The notes: generated by a model not told the origin, from the sequence alone. A stretch of DNA of 64,000 nt from Kaistella solincola (GCF_000812875.1 NZ_JSYK01000003.1:620001-684000); one strand, 5' to 3'; shown: positions 44,087-53,877, counted from the stretch's first letter. Made by a program: numbers and translations.

Positions 44087-44857
44087 TTACAAATTTGCTT
44101 TCCAGAGAATGGTAAAACCAATAAAATCTGTAACCGACAATTCTTCCGCTCTTTTTGCCATAAATTCGTGATTTAACAAGGCCTCAGGAATATTTAAAAT
44201 TTTGAGAGAATTCGACAGTTTTTTCCGTCTTTGCCCAAAGCCTGCTTTTACAATTTGCTTGAACAGAACTTCATTTCCTGCCAGACCGGCTTTCGGATTT
44301 CTCGTCAAACGAATTACGCCGGATTTTACTTTCGGTGGCGGATTGAAAACATTTTCATCCACCGTGAAAAGATATTTTACATCGTAAAGCGCCTGCACGA
44401 GCACCGATAAAATCCCGTAATCTTTTGTGCGCGGCACCGCGGCGGTTCTTTCCGCAACTTCCTTTTGAAACATTCCGACCATTTCCGGCACATTTTCGTA
44501 AAAATCAATGATTTTAAATAAAATCTGTGACGAAATATTGTACGGAAAATTTCCGATAATCGAAACTTCATCAACGAAAGTTTCCGCCAAATCGATTTTC
44601 AGGAAATCACCCACAAAATGCGCGTCATCCAGCGTCGGATAATTCTTTAATAAATATTGAATAGATTCTGTATCGATTTCCGCCAGGAAAAGTTCAGTAT
44701 CTTTTTCTAAAATATATTTCGTCAGAACGCCCATTCCGGGACCCACTTCCAGCGTTTTGCTTCCGGTTTTATACGTAAGTCCTTCTACAATGTTTTTGGC
44801 AATATTTTCATCCGTCAGAAAATGCTGACCCAAATGTTTCTTCGCTCTTACGCTCAT
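44087..44857 (-). CDS. rsmA: 16S rRNA dimethyladenosine transferase
   Basis: 256 aa (KsgA). QHFLTDENIAKNIVEGL, SAM site LEVGPGMGVLTKYIL near residues 38-52, catalytic NFPYNIS near 103, then FNPPPKVKSGVIRL. It dimethylates two adjacent adenines near the 3' end of 16S rRNA during ribosome maturation. Divergent from ftsX. Confidence 0.96.
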   Translation of the reverse strand: MSVRAKKHLGQHFLTDENIAKNIVEGLTYKTGSKTLEVGPGMGVLTKYILEKDTELFLAEIDTESIQYLLKNYPTLDDAHFVGDFLKIDLAETFVDEVSIIGNFPYNISSQILFKIIDFYENVPEMVGMFQKEVAERTAAVPRTKDYGILSVLVQALYDVKYLFTVDENVFNPPPKVKSGVIRLTRNPKAGLAGNEVLFKQIVKAGFGQRRKKLSNSLKILNIPEALLNHEFMAKRAEELSVTDFIGFTILWKANL

Positions 44858-45009
44858 GGAAGATTTTTTTTGATAATTAAAAACGCGCTGAAAACCTTTA
44901 AATAAACGATTTTGCAGAAATGGCTTTAAGTTTTTTTTAACACCTATTTTCCGCGTTTCTCCGCAAATTACGGAAGTTTTTTTCTATTTTAGCAGAAATT
45001 TTTTAATTA

Positions 45010-45909
45010 ATGGCTAAGACAGTTGAGGATTTTAACAAGAGACGACTTCGCTCCAGCAATATTACCGTAGTTATCAGCATCGCGCTGGTTTTATTTTTAC
45101 TGGGTTTAATGGGGCTTATTTTGATCAACGCTCAAAAGTATTCCGATTATATCAAAGAGCAATTGGTTGTTAATGCCTATTTCGATGAAAATTACGATGT
45201 GAAAGATTCCGTAAAGATTGCAAAACTCGAAGAAGAAACTTTTAAAAAAATCCAGACTTTAACGCCGGTAAAAAGAGCCACCTATATTTCGCGAGAAATG
45301 GCGGCTGAAGAAGCCCGAAAAAGTATGGGGATTGAAAGCAGCGCGCTTTTCGAAGAAAATATTTTCCCATCTTCAGTAGAAGTTGCCTTAAAACCGGAAT
45401 ATGTAGATCCTGCAAAAATTGACGAAGCCATCAAACAGATAAAATCTACCAAAGGCATCACCGATGTGAAAAATAACAGCACGCTGATGGTGGAAGTTTA
45501 CAACAACCTGAACAATATTTTAAAATGGATTTTAGGATTTTCAGTGCTGTTTTTAATCCTTGCCGTTGTGCTGATTAACAACTCCATCCGCTTGAAAATA
45601 TTCTCAAAAAGATTCATCATCAAAACCATGCAGCTTGTTGGTGCAAAACGCCGTTTCATCCTCAAGCCGTTTATCAAAGAAGCCATCATTCTTGGTGTTA
45701 TCGGCGCGGTTTTAGGCTTGGCGGTTTTGTTTGGCGCGTGGTATTATTTCATCACCCAAATCGGGACACCGTTTGCGCAGGACAATAACCAGCTGATTAT
45801 ATTAGTCGTCTGCATCTTCTTTGGCGGTATTTTAATTACCGTTTTAAGCACTATTTTTGCAACATGGAGATTCTTACGTTCTAATGTAGATGACCTTTAT
45901 TATTCATAA
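45010..45909 (+). CDS. ftsX: Cell division protein FtsX
   Basis: 299 aa, four membrane helices: one after residue 20, then three in the C-terminal half (ILGFSVLFLILAVVLINNSIRL, AIILGVIGAVLGLAVLFGAW, LIILVVCIFFGGILITVL), with a ~120-residue extracytoplasmic loop. TMQLVGAKRRFI is the typical FtsX stretch. With FtsE it controls peptidoglycan hydrolases at the septum; ftsE is not next to it. The DUF3098 gene follows after 2 bases. Confidence 0.94.
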   Translation: MAKTVEDFNKRRLRSSNITVVISIALVLFLLGLMGLILINAQKYSDYIKEQLVVNAYFDENYDVKDSVKIAKLEEETFKKIQTLTPVKRATYISREMAAEEARKSMGIESSALFEENIFPSSVEVALKPEYVDPAKIDEAIKQIKSTKGITDVKNNSTLMVEVYNNLNNILKWILGFSVLFLILAVVLINNSIRLKIFSKRFIIKTMQLVGAKRRFILKPFIKEAIILGVIGAVLGLAVLFGAWYYFITQIGTPFAQDNNQLIILVVCIFFGGILITVLSTIFATWRFLRSNVDDLYYS

Positions 45910-45911
45910 AA

Positions 45912-46208
45912 ATGAGCAAAAAACACCAAAATAACGCCGAAAAAATATACACCGAACCGGCTAAAGAAAACATCGGTTTCTACTTCGGGCGCGAAAATTA
46001 CAAATGGATGCTTATTGGGCTTGCCTTAATTTTACTCGGATTTCTGCTGATGATGGGCGCCGACGCTAATACCGTAGACGGAAAATTCGATCCTAACGCT
46101 TGGAACGAATCTATTTTTTCCATCCGCCGAATTCGCATTGCACCGCTGTTGGTTGTCGCCGGTTTTGCAGTAGAAGTCTACGCGATTCTTAAAAGAAATA
46201 AGGCGTAA
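45912..46208 (+). CDS. DUF3098-family membrane protein
   Basis: 98 aa, two membrane helices (MLIGLALILLGFLLMMG and IAPLLVVAGFAVEVYAIL) and the family phrase FGRENYKWM. Function unknown. Its constant place between ftsX and uppP in Bacteroidota suggests a link to cell wall or division. Two bases after ftsX, so co-translated. Confidence 0.88.
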   Translation: MSKKHQNNAEKIYTEPAKENIGFYFGRENYKWMLIGLALILLGFLLMMGADANTVDGKFDPNAWNESIFSIRRIRIAPLLVVAGFAVEVYAILKRNKA

Positions 46209-46278
46209 AAACACTGAAATTTTCCGTTTTGCCTGAGCTTTAAACTCGGGCAAAATTTTTATAATCATACAATTTTTC

Positions 46279-47091
46279 ATGGATTTAATCAAAGCAATTA
46301 TTATTGCAATCATCGAAGGACTTACCGAATTTTTGCCGGTTTCTTCCACTGCACACATGATTTTCACCAGTTCACTTTTTGGCATTCAGGAAGACGAATT
46401 TGTAAAGATGTTTCAGGTTTCCATTCAGTTTGGGGCAATTCTGGCGGTGGTTTTTCTGTACTGGAAGAAGTTTTTCGATTTCAAAAACATTCACTTTTAT
46501 TTCAAACTCGCGCTTGCGGTAATTCCTGCGCTTGTTTTGGGAAAATTATTTGATGATAAAATCGAAGCCGTTCTCGGTGATCCCGTTCCAATAGCGATTG
46601 TATTGATTTTGGGTGGCGTCGTTTTGCTTTTCATAGACAAACTTTTCAAAGTACACACGGTGGACGACGAAAAAGACATTTCGTACAAAAGCGCCCTGCT
46701 CATCGGTTTTTGGCAATGTCTGGCGATGATGCCGGGCACCAGCCGAAGTGCCGCCTCAATTATCGGTGGAATGCAGCAGAAACTCACCCGAAAAGCAGCT
46801 GCCGAATTTTCGTTTTTTCTGGCCGTTCCTACCATGCTTGCGGTTACGGCATATTCTGTCTTTTTAAAAGACTGGAACCACGCCGGAGCCACGCAAAAAG
46901 GGTACGAATTGCTCATGCAGGGCAACAATTTGATGCTCTTCGCGGTCGGAAATATTGTGGCGTTTATCGTGGCGGTTTTGGCAATTAAATTTTTCATAGG
47001 CGTGCTTACGAAATACGGTTTCAAACCTTGGGGTTGGTACCGCATCATCGTTGGGATCGTGCTTTTAATTTATTTTACGCAGTTTCAGTAA
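46279..47091 (+). CDS. uppP: Undecaprenyl-diphosphatase
   Basis: 270 aa BacA-type membrane enzyme. Motif 1 EGLTEFLPVSSTAHM at residues ~12-26 and motif 2 PGTSRSAASI near 155 hold the catalytic residues. It recycles the lipid carrier for peptidoglycan and surface glycans by removing a phosphate. Third gene of the ftsX unit. Confidence 0.95.
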   Translation: MDLIKAIIIAIIEGLTEFLPVSSTAHMIFTSSLFGIQEDEFVKMFQVSIQFGAILAVVFLYWKKFFDFKNIHFYFKLALAVIPALVLGKLFDDKIEAVLGDPVPIAIVLILGGVVLLFIDKLFKVHTVDDEKDISYKSALLIGFWQCLAMMPGTSRSAASIIGGMQQKLTRKAAAEFSFFLAVPTMLAVTAYSVFLKDWNHAGATQKGYELLMQGNNLMLFAVGNIVAFIVAVLAIKFFIGVLTKYGFKPWGWYRIIVGIVLLIYFTQFQ

Positions 47092-47097
47092 TTTTTT

Positions 47098-47180
47098 TTG
47101 GGCAGCTTTTTCCGCCCTCCGTTCCAGCTTCCGCCGCGGCGTAGAGCTCCACTCAGGTCGGGCTGCAGATTTCGCTTTTT
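47098..47180 (+). repeat. GC-rich interspersed element, copy C
   Basis: GGGCAGCTTTTTCCGCC, CTCCGTTCCAGCTTCCGCC, GTAGAGCTCCACTCAGGTC, GGGCTGCA. It splits uppP from truB and has a shortened centre compared with copies A and B. Confidence 0.8.
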
Positions 47181-47198
47181 TAGCTATTATTTTTTAAA

Positions 47199-47903
47199 AT
47201 GAAAGACTCCGATTTTTTAGAAGGCCAAATCATTCTCCTCGACAAACCGCTGGACTGGACGAGCTTTCAGGCCGTAAATAAACTGAAATACAAACTGAAA
47301 AGCGAGTTCAATCTGCCGAAAAAATTCAAAATCGGTCACGCTGGAACTTTAGATCCGCGCGCTACGGGACTTTTAATCGTTTGCACCGGAAAATTCACCA
47401 AAATAATCCCCGAAATTCAGGACGCGCCAAAAGAATATTTAACAGAAATAAAAATCGGTGTTCAAACCGAATCTTACGACACCGAAAAACCGGAAATTCT
47501 TCCTCAAGATATTTCAGGCGTTACTGAAAATCAGATTCACGAAACTTTAGCTAAATTTATCGGCGAAATCGACCAAAAACCACCGATTTTTTCCGCGGTA
47601 AAAATCGATGGAAACCGAGCCTACGACCTTGCGCGCAAAGGCAAAGAGGTCGAAATGAAATCGCGCAAAACCACCATCAATTACATCGAAAACATTGAAA
47701 TCGATTTGCCGTTTGTGCGTTTCATCGTTGGCTGTTCCAAAGGTACTTATATCCGAAGTTTAGCACACGACATCGGGCAGGAATTGGGCGTTGGCGCTTA
47801 TTTAACCAATTTGCGAAGAACAAAAATCGGTGAATATTCCATAGAAAATGCAAGCGCCGAATATTTGGAAAATGATTACAGCTTCCATAATTTTAAAAAT
47901 TAA
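47199..47903 (+). CDS. truB: tRNA pseudouridine(55) synthase
   Basis: 234 aa. LLDKPLDWTSFQAVNKLK and the catalytic Asp in GHAGTLDPRATGLL near residue 52; later SKGTYIRSLAHDIGQELG. It makes pseudouridine 55 in the T loop of tRNA. It lacks the longer C-terminal PUA domain of enterobacterial TruB, usual for the phylum. Confidence 0.95.
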   Translation: MKDSDFLEGQIILLDKPLDWTSFQAVNKLKYKLKSEFNLPKKFKIGHAGTLDPRATGLLIVCTGKFTKIIPEIQDAPKEYLTEIKIGVQTESYDTEKPEILPQDISGVTENQIHETLAKFIGEIDQKPPIFSAVKIDGNRAYDLARKGKEVEMKSRKTTINYIENIEIDLPFVRFIVGCSKGTYIRSLAHDIGQELGVGAYLTNLRRTKIGEYSIENASAEYLENDYSFHNFKN

Positions 47904-47953
47904 TTTAATTTTAATTTGAAAAATTTGGCCCTAAATGCACAAAAATTTTAAAA

Positions 47954-48682
47954 ATGGCTTCCGAAAAAACCAGAATAAATAAATACCTCTCCGAAGTTGG
48001 ATTTTGCTCGCGTCGCGAAGCAGACCGTTTGTTGGAGCAGGGTAGAATCACAATCAACGGCGTGGTTCCGGAACTCGGCACCAAAGTTTCCGACGAAGAC
48101 GAGATTTTTGTAGATGGAAATTCCATCAGAAAAACCGAGGAAGATCACGTTTATATTTTGCTCAACAAACCTGTCGGCATCGTTTGTACCACAGATACCA
48201 AACGCGAACGCGACAATATTGTAGAATTCGTCAACCATCCAAAAAGGATTTTCCCAATCGGACGACTCGATAAACCAAGTGAAGGTTTGATTATTTTAAC
48301 TTCCGATGGCGATATTGTGAACAAAATTTTACGCGCGCGAAATAATCACGAAAAAGAATACATTGTACGTGTCGACAAGCCGATTACGCCGAAATTTTTA
48401 ATGCAGATGCGCGGTGGAATTCCAATTCTTGGTACCATGACCAACAAATGTCTGGTAGAACAAATCGATAATTTATCTTTCCGGATAATTTTGACTCAGG
48501 GTTTAAACCGACAAATCCGCAGGATGTGTGAATTTTGTGGCTATGAAGTAAAAAAGCTGAAGCGAATCCGCATTATGAATCTCAAGCTTGATCTTCCCGT
48601 TGGGAAGTGGCGCGATATTACACCAGCTGAAATGGCGGAACTCGAAAAACTCTTGGAAGATTCGGACAAAACGGTTTCCTAA
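47954..48682 (+). CDS. 23S rRNA pseudouridine synthase, RluF/RluB family
   Basis: 242 aa. N-terminal S4 RNA-binding domain ([22 protein letters not shown]), then the RsuA-type catalytic domain with the Asp in [17 protein letters not shown] and the late [20 protein letters not shown]. RluF is the closest by feel; RluB is the alternative. Overlaps the convergent HD gene by 4 bases. Confidence 0.9.
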   Translation: MASEKTRINKYLSEVGFCSRREADRLLEQGRITINGVVPELGTKVSDEDEIFVDGNSIRKTEEDHVYILLNKPVGIVCTTDTKRERDNIVEFVNHPKRIFPIGRLDKPSEGLIILTSDGDIVNKILRARNNHEKEYIVRVDKPITPKFLMQMRGGIPILGTMTNKCLVEQIDNLSFRIILTQGLNRQIRRMCEFCGYEVKKLKRIRIMNLKLDLPVGKWRDITPAEMAELEKLLEDSDKTVS

Positions 48683-49128
48683 TATTTTTCCTTTAAATAA
48701 AGATAAGCGGTCAAATATTTGTTCAGCCTTTTCAGATCGCGCTCTGTAAGCGGCTGTGTAAAGCGTTTCAGATCCATATTATCTTCGAGATCATAAAATT
48801 TCACCGTCACCGCAAGCCGTGACTTTTCAATTTGGTGGATAAAATCGGTGTAATCCATGTCTGAAGGCGACTTCGTCAGACATTCGACCGCGAAAACGAT
48901 ATGGTTTGGAAATCCTTCTGCTAAAAGATAATCCAGCGAAATTTCCGGACAGTCTTCAATCACATCGTGCAAAACACCGACGATTTTTTCATCGTACGCT
49001 TTCCCTAAATTCATCACGCGAATTACATGGCCAATGTACGGCGTACCGAATTTGTCGGTTTGTCCTTTGTGCGCCTTCTGCGCTATTTTTATAGCTTTAT
49101 TCAGCATTTCATTTTTAGTCATCGTCAT
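48679..49128 (-). CDS. HD-domain protein, (p)ppGpp-hydrolase-like
   Basis: 149 aa. [20 protein letters not shown] and [14 protein letters not shown] carry the HD metal residues, in the style of the SpoT/MESH1 hydrolase domain; [15 protein letters not shown] matches the later K-x-aDr-dN-like motif. It may hydrolyse an alarmone or another nucleotide. No synthetase domain. Cytosolic. Confidence 0.82.
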   Translation of the reverse strand: MTMTKNEMLNKAIKIAQKAHKGQTDKFGTPYIGHVIRVMNLGKAYDEKIVGVLHDVIEDCPEISLDYLLAEGFPNHIVFAVECLTKSPSDMDYTDFIHQIEKSRLAVTVKFYDLEDNMDLKRFTQPLTERDLKRLNKYLTAYLYLKEKY

Positions 49129-49184
49129 ATATTTTATGATACTAAAATAAAAATTTGCCGCTAAATGAGCTTATTTTTTCGGTT

Positions 49185-49511
49185 TTATTCTTCCACAATT
49201 GTGGCTTCGGCGGCGTTTGTCTGCACTGATTCAATTCCGTTTTCGAGGCCGCTCGGCGTTTCATACCTTTCGCTGGTTCCTAAAACCTGGCCGTTCGACG
49301 CTTTCAAAGTAAAATAAAATTTGCCGTTAGAAGCGGTAATTTTTTCAAATCTCGAATTGTCCGCCGCGTTTTTTTTCACCGATTCAATGCCGTTCTTGCA
49401 TGCGGTTTTCGATTTGTAGCTTTCGCTGGAGAGAATGACGTGTCCGTTTCCGGCCTTCAGATTAAAATGGTAGGCACCATTTTTTCTGGACGAAATAATA
49501 AATTTTCCCAT
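49185..49511 (-). CDS. YegP-family protein, two DUF1508 repeats
   Basis: 108 aa. Two ~50-residue DUF1508 units: FIISSRKNGAYHFNLKAGNG... NGIESVKKNA and FEKITASNGKFYFTLKASNGQ... NGIESVQTNA. YegP-like proteins are small cytosolic beta proteins of unknown function. Confidence 0.92.
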   Translation of the reverse strand: MGKFIISSRKNGAYHFNLKAGNGHVILSSESYKSKTACKNGIESVKKNAADNSRFEKITASNGKFYFTLKASNGQVLGTSERYETPSGLENGIESVQTNAAEATIVEE

Positions 49512-49659
49512 GGTTGTGTTTTTTGTAATATAAAATTACAAATATAAATTCCACATTTAGTACTTTTTTTTACTTTAAAGCACTGATTTTTCGGGGCTTA
49601 AAATAAGCTTATTAATTTTTTAAATTTTGCCGCGTTTGCAATAGGACTTTTTCTGAAAG

Positions 49660-49705
49660 TTAAAAAACAAAAAAAATGGGCTTTTAACGGCAATTTTTTT
49701 TAAAT
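49660..49705 (+). repeat. Short hairpin-family copy in the YegP-49.8 kb gap
   Basis: GGGCTTTTAACGGCAA with T8 (49678-49700). The rest of the 296-base gap is AT-rich and holds nothing else that I can support, apart from a second partial copy ATGCCGTTTTAG near 49741. Confidence 0.5.
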
Positions 49706-49807
49706 TTCAGAAACGCGGATTTTCATTAAAACAGAAAAAAATGCCGTTTTAGTTCCCAAAAAATATTTATTTGTTTTTACTAATTTTACCAGGTTAAATT
49801 TCCCGCC

Positions 49808-50119
49808 ATGAATTTATCACCGGAAGGCCAAAAACTTTTTAATAAACTGATTTCTGAGATGTTGGAAGACGGCTTTGTGAGAGTGAGCGACTACACTTTC
49901 TACAAAAAAATGGGGAATATGACGGTGTCTTTGGGCGATCACGCGCTGAAATTAATTCACCAGGGAAAATGCTACGGCATTATTCCGGAGCGCGAATTTC
50001 TGAAACTTTCGAATGGTTTTGAACCGATTTTGTCTCAGGTAAAATATCTTCTGGCTTTTGCAATGCGCCAGGATATGAACCGTTTTATGAACTTTCTCTC
50101 TACTTACTTTCTGAATTAA
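49808..50119 (+). CDS. Small protein of unknown function
   Basis: 103 aa, cytosolic. LSPEGQKLFNKLISEMLEDGFVRV, YKKMGNMTVSLGDHALKLIHQGKCYGIIPEREFLKLS, and an aromatic C-terminal helix. Composition and codon use look like the neighbouring real genes, and the start is clean. No family recognised. Confidence 0.65.
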   Translation: MNLSPEGQKLFNKLISEMLEDGFVRVSDYTFYKKMGNMTVSLGDHALKLIHQGKCYGIIPEREFLKLSNGFEPILSQVKYLLAFAMRQDMNRFMNFLSTYFLN

Positions 50120-50199
50120 AAGCAGCTTTTCTTTTAATTAATGGAAAATTTATTCGCTGCTGTTTTGGAATTTTTTTTCAAATTTCCGAAAACAAAATT

Positions 50200-51735
50200 T
50201 TACTTTTCTACAGCGACCAAATATTCCGGATCTTTGATGATATTTACATCAATCACCGCTTCGGCATTGCTTAAAAGCCGGATACAATCAGCGCTGAGAT
50301 TTTGCAAATGAACTTCTTTGCCAACTGCGCTGTATTTTTTAGTTAAAGTATTCAGCGCTTCAATCGCCGACATATCTGCGACGCGCGAATCTTTGAAATT
50401 GATGACAACGCGCTGCGGATCATCCTCAATTTTAAATTTCTCCGAAAAAGCCATCACCGAACCGAAAAAAAGCGGTCCGTAAATGTCGTAATGTTTGGTT
50501 CCTTCCGCATCGAAATAAGTGCGCGCACGAATTCTTTTAGCACTTTCCCACGCAAATACCAATGCGGAAATAATAACGCCAACAAGCACTGCCAAAGCTA
50601 AATTATGTAAAATCACCGTGATTACAGCAACTAAAATTCCCACAAAAATATCGTGTTTCGGCATTTTATTTAAAATCCTGAAACTTGCCCATTCAAAAGT
50701 TCCGAGAGCGACCATTATCATCACACCAACCAGCGCTGCCATCGGTAAACGCCCAATTATTGGCGCACCAAAAAGGATGATGAGCAAAATGGTAATCGCG
50801 GCAATAATCCCGGAAAGTCGTGCGCGGGAACCGGCAGATAAATTGACGAGCGTCTGCGCAATCATTGGGCAGCCGCCCATCCCGAAGAAAAATCCATTAG
50901 CAATATTCGACGTTCCCTGCGCGATACATTCACGGTTGCCGTTTCCGCGTGAACCGGTGATTTCATCGACTAAATTTAAAGTCAAAAGACCTTCCGTTAA
51001 ACCTACGGCAGCAAAAATAAGCGAGTAGGGCAGAATTACCTGAAAAGCTTCGAGGTTAAATGGAATATTAGGGACGTGAAACGGTGGAAAACCGCCTTCA
51101 ACAGAGGCAATATCCTGTACCGTTTTCGTTTCAATACTGAAAATGACGACCAGTGCAAAAACAACTATAATCGCAACAAGTGATGCCGGGATTTTCTTTG
51201 TGATTTTTGGAAATAATACGACAATCGCAATCGTTAAAGTCACCAAACCCAACATGATATATAATGCTTCGCCTTGAAGCCAGGAAAAGGTGCCGTTGGA
51301 AATGATTTTAAACTGATCGAGCTGCGACATGAAGATGATCACCGCCAGACCGTTAACAAAACCGTACATCACAGGCTGCGGAACGAGGCGAATGAATTTG
51401 CTGAATTTAAAAATGCCTATTAAAATCTGGATGATTCCCGCTAAAGCGACAGCTGCAAAAACATATTCGAGGCCGTGGGAGCGCATGAGCGCGATGAGCA
51501 CAATGACCGTTGCACCGGCGCCGCCGGAAACCATTCCTGGTCTGCCACCAAAAATTGCAGTGATTAAACCAGCGATGAAGGCCGCGTACAATCCGACTAA
51601 AGGCGGAAAACCTGCTAAAATGGCAAATGATAGCGACTCCGGAATCATGGTCATAGCGACCGTTAAACCCGCTAAAATTTCAGTTCGGTAATCTATTTTT
51701 TGGGAGAAATCAAAAAGGTTGAGTGCTATTTTCAT
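50200..51735 (-). CDS. SulP-family anion transporter with STAS domain
   Basis: 511 aa. About 12-14 membrane segments beginning GLTVAMTMIPESLSFAILAGFPPLVGLYAA, with EITGSRGNGNRECIAQG... and GGCPMIAQTLVNLSAGSRARLSG; a C-terminal STAS domain from about residue 405 (FFGSVMAF, VVINFKDSRVADMSAIEAL). Carries sulfate, bicarbonate or another anion; the ion cannot be told. Confidence 0.92.
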   Translation of the reverse strand: MKIALNLFDFSQKIDYRTEILAGLTVAMTMIPESLSFAILAGFPPLVGLYAAFIAGLITAIFGGRPGMVSGGAGATVIVLIALMRSHGLEYVFAAVALAGIIQILIGIFKFSKFIRLVPQPVMYGFVNGLAVIIFMSQLDQFKIISNGTFSWLQGEALYIMLGLVTLTIAIVVLFPKITKKIPASLVAIIVVFALVVIFSIETKTVQDIASVEGGFPPFHVPNIPFNLEAFQVILPYSLIFAAVGLTEGLLTLNLVDEITGSRGNGNRECIAQGTSNIANGFFFGMGGCPMIAQTLVNLSAGSRARLSGIIAAITILLIILFGAPIIGRLPMAALVGVMIMVALGTFEWASFRILNKMPKHDIFVGILVAVITVILHNLALAVLVGVIISALVFAWESAKRIRARTYFDAEGTKHYDIYGPLFFGSVMAFSEKFKIEDDPQRVVINFKDSRVADMSAIEALNTLTKKYSAVGKEVHLQNLSADCIRLLSNAEAVIDVNIIKDPEYLVAVEK

Positions 51736-51904
51736 GTAATTTTTGCCGGTGTAAAAATCAAGTTTAAGCTTTAAGCTTTTTTGAACTTTTAATTTTAATC
51801 GAATTTTTTTTCGGGTATTTTGGCAAAAAATGCCGTTTTACCTCGATATTTTTCAACGGTGGCAAAAATACTAAAAAATAATGTGCTGATTTTCTGGAAA
51901 TCGA

Positions 51905-52684
51905 TTAAGCTAAATCCCGGTTCTCAAGCGGAATCGAAGATTGCAGTTGCCGGACAAATTCCTGCAGAAAAGGAAAAGTCTGGATATCGTCGTCGAGTAC
52001 AAATCCGTTGTAAGTTGTGACATCAAGGTCGATCGTGCGTGGCGCGTTTTTATTTTCGGTACGGACTCTGCCCAAAAGTGCTTCAATCTGTTTCAAATGC
52101 ATTTTCAGCTCCGAAAGACTTTTTTTAGTCCGTAGTAGAATGGCGCCATTTAGAAATTCTGGCTGAGATTTAAATTTGAGTGGTTTTGTTTTTAAGAATT
52201 CGGTGCGCTGCATTATAAAACCGCAATCCTGAAGCAATTTTAGTGCGTCGGAAAAATTTTGCTCAGCGTTTATATTTGAACCTAAAGCAATTATTGCGGT
52301 GTTATAGCGGTCTTTTCCGTCGATTTTTACCATTACAGTATCGGCGAAACGCAAAGCATTTGGTTTTTCAATTTTCACTGAAATATCTTCTAAACCAACT
52401 GCGGAACTTTGAATATGAGTGTAAATTTTTTCGGCTAATGTTTCGAGCAAAAAGTAACTTTTATTTTCGACAAGTTCGATGATTTCTTTTGTAATCGCTT
52501 TATAATCAACCGCATACTGAATGTCATCAGAGTCAGAAGCTGCGCAGGTGTCATATTTAAATGAAAAAGAAATCACCAAATCCTGCAATTTTTCGGTTTC
52601 CCAATCCATGAAGCCGATAAATGCGCGCAGACGCAGATTTTCAACTTTTATAGTGGACAACTTAGTGTTAGAAGTCGCGCTCAT
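51905..52684 (-). CDS. folK: Fused dihydroneopterin aldolase and HPPK
   Basis: 259 aa. Residues ~10-120 are FolB (VENLRLRAFIGFMDWE, VDYKAITKEIIELVENK, LLETLAEKI, KIEKPNAL). From ~130 FolK follows (AIIALGSNINAEQNF, PLKFKSQPEFLNGAI, LLGRVRTENKNAPRTIDLDV). The last ~25 residues differ from the usual HPPK end. Together they make the pyrophosphorylated pterin used for folate. First of three pterin-type genes on this strand. Confidence 0.9.
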   Translation of the reverse strand: MSATSNTKLSTIKVENLRLRAFIGFMDWETEKLQDLVISFSFKYDTCAASDSDDIQYAVDYKAITKEIIELVENKSYFLLETLAEKIYTHIQSSAVGLEDISVKIEKPNALRFADTVMVKIDGKDRYNTAIIALGSNINAEQNFSDALKLLQDCGFIMQRTEFLKTKPLKFKSQPEFLNGAILLRTKKSLSELKMHLKQIEALLGRVRTENKNAPRTIDLDVTTYNGFVLDDDIQTFPFLQEFVRQLQSSIPLENRDLA

Positions 52685-52755
52685 ATTTTCTGAGTTTAAT
52701 GGTTTCTGAATTAAATATATTTTGAAAAAATTACCTGTTTAAACGGCAAATTTTT

Positions 52756-53475
52756 CTAAACCAAATGTTCGCCACCGTCGATGAACAAGGTTTGACCGGT
52801 GAAAAATTCGCTGTCTAATATAAATTGAATCGCCTTGGTTATTTCGCCCAAATTCCCGATTTTTTTCAAAGGAATATTTTGCGCAAGATTTAGCAGATAA
52901 TTTTCGTCTTTACCTTCGGGCGGTAAAATCAAGCCTGGCGCAATGCCATTTACACGGAAATTCGGCGCTAATTCTACAGCGGAAATTTTGGTAAATTCCT
53001 GCAGCAATTTCTTGCTTAAAATATAATCGAGGTGTACGGTTTGGTTTTTAGAAACTTTGGTATCTATAAAATTAATAATATTTCCGCTTTTGTAGACGCG
53101 CGCAAAAGCTTTGGTCACAAGGTAGGCATTTTTGAAATTGATATTGAATTCCTTTTCTAAAAGCTGACTTCCGGGCAAGCTAAAATCCGATGGAACGAAG
53201 TCTGAAGCGCAGTTTACGAGAATATCCAAAATGATATTTTTGTGCTTTAGAGAGCGGAAAATTTCATCAAAATCATTGTCGAATAAAAAGTTAAATTGAA
53301 GAAGTTCGGCTTTAACGCCGTTCTGCATTTCTTCGATTTCTTTCTTCAGTTTTTCGGCTTTTTCCGCGGAGGAATTGTAGTGCAAAAGCAGGTTGTAACC
53401 TTGCGCTGCGAGGTGGAGCGCAACGGCTTTACCAATACGGTCCGCACTGCCGGTAACTAAAGCATAATTTTTCAT
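52756..53475 (-). CDS. SDR oxidoreductase, pteridine-reductase-like
   Basis: 239 aa. The NADPH motif is TGSADRIGKA, with Arg where most SDRs have Gly; this TGxxxRxG form is typical of pteridine reductases (PTR1, FolM). Asn-Cys-Ala-Ser replaces NNAG (VNCASDFVPS), and the catalytic YxxxK is DYILSKK. Neighbours on both sides are pterin enzymes, which supports dihydropterin or dihydrofolate reduction; this remains inference. Confidence 0.82.
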   Translation of the reverse strand: MKNYALVTGSADRIGKAVALHLAAQGYNLLLHYNSSAEKAEKLKKEIEEMQNGVKAELLQFNFLFDNDFDEIFRSLKHKNIILDILVNCASDFVPSDFSLPGSQLLEKEFNINFKNAYLVTKAFARVYKSGNIINFIDTKVSKNQTVHLDYILSKKLLQEFTKISAVELAPNFRVNGIAPGLILPPEGKDENYLLNLAQNIPLKKIGNLGEITKAIQFILDSEFFTGQTLFIDGGEHLV

Positions 53476-53631
53476 TTGGTTTTTTAGAAATATAAATGTA
53501 CGACATAAATCGAAGCGGAAATATTGGCGCGGTTATTTAAAATCTATGAGGGTGAAAGTTTTGGTGAATTAGAGCTTTAGTATTTTAATGGGAATGTTGC
53601 TCAGTTTTTATGTCTAAAAAAAAGTGCCCTT

Positions 53632-53865
53632 TTAACCCCGGATTTTATCAATTGCTTCTGCAAGCTGATGATCTTTTTCGGTAATTCTATTTCCCGCATC
53701 GTGGGTGACTAAAGTGATTTTAACCTGGTTATAAGAATTTGACCAATCCGGGTGATGCTGCATACTTTCCGCTACCAGGGCAACTCTGGTCATAAATGCG
53801 AATGCTTCTGAAAAATCTTTAAACTTAAAAATTTGCTCCAATTTGCCATCTTTTTCTGTCCACAT
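53632..53865 (-). CDS. phhB: Pterin-4a-carbinolamine dehydratase
   Basis: 77 aa, short but complete at the core: the motif [21 protein letters not shown] carries the catalytic His pair. PCD recycles 4a-hydroxytetrahydropterin from aromatic amino-acid hydroxylases. The usual ~20 extra N-terminal residues are missing, which is common in flavobacteria. The antiporter gene is 13 bases upstream side by coordinates (it ends at 53878 on the same strand), so they may share a transcript. Confidence 0.9.
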   Translation of the reverse strand: MWTEKDGKLEQIFKFKDFSEAFAFMTRVALVAESMQHHPDWSNSYNQVKITLVTHDAGNRITEKDHQLAEAIDKIRG

Positions 53866-53877
53866 GATTTTAATTTT

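Noticed and set aside
50120..50199. Weak hairpin with AGCAGC / GCTGCT before SulP
   Set aside because: The loop is over 30 bases and the stem short; not convincing as a terminator.
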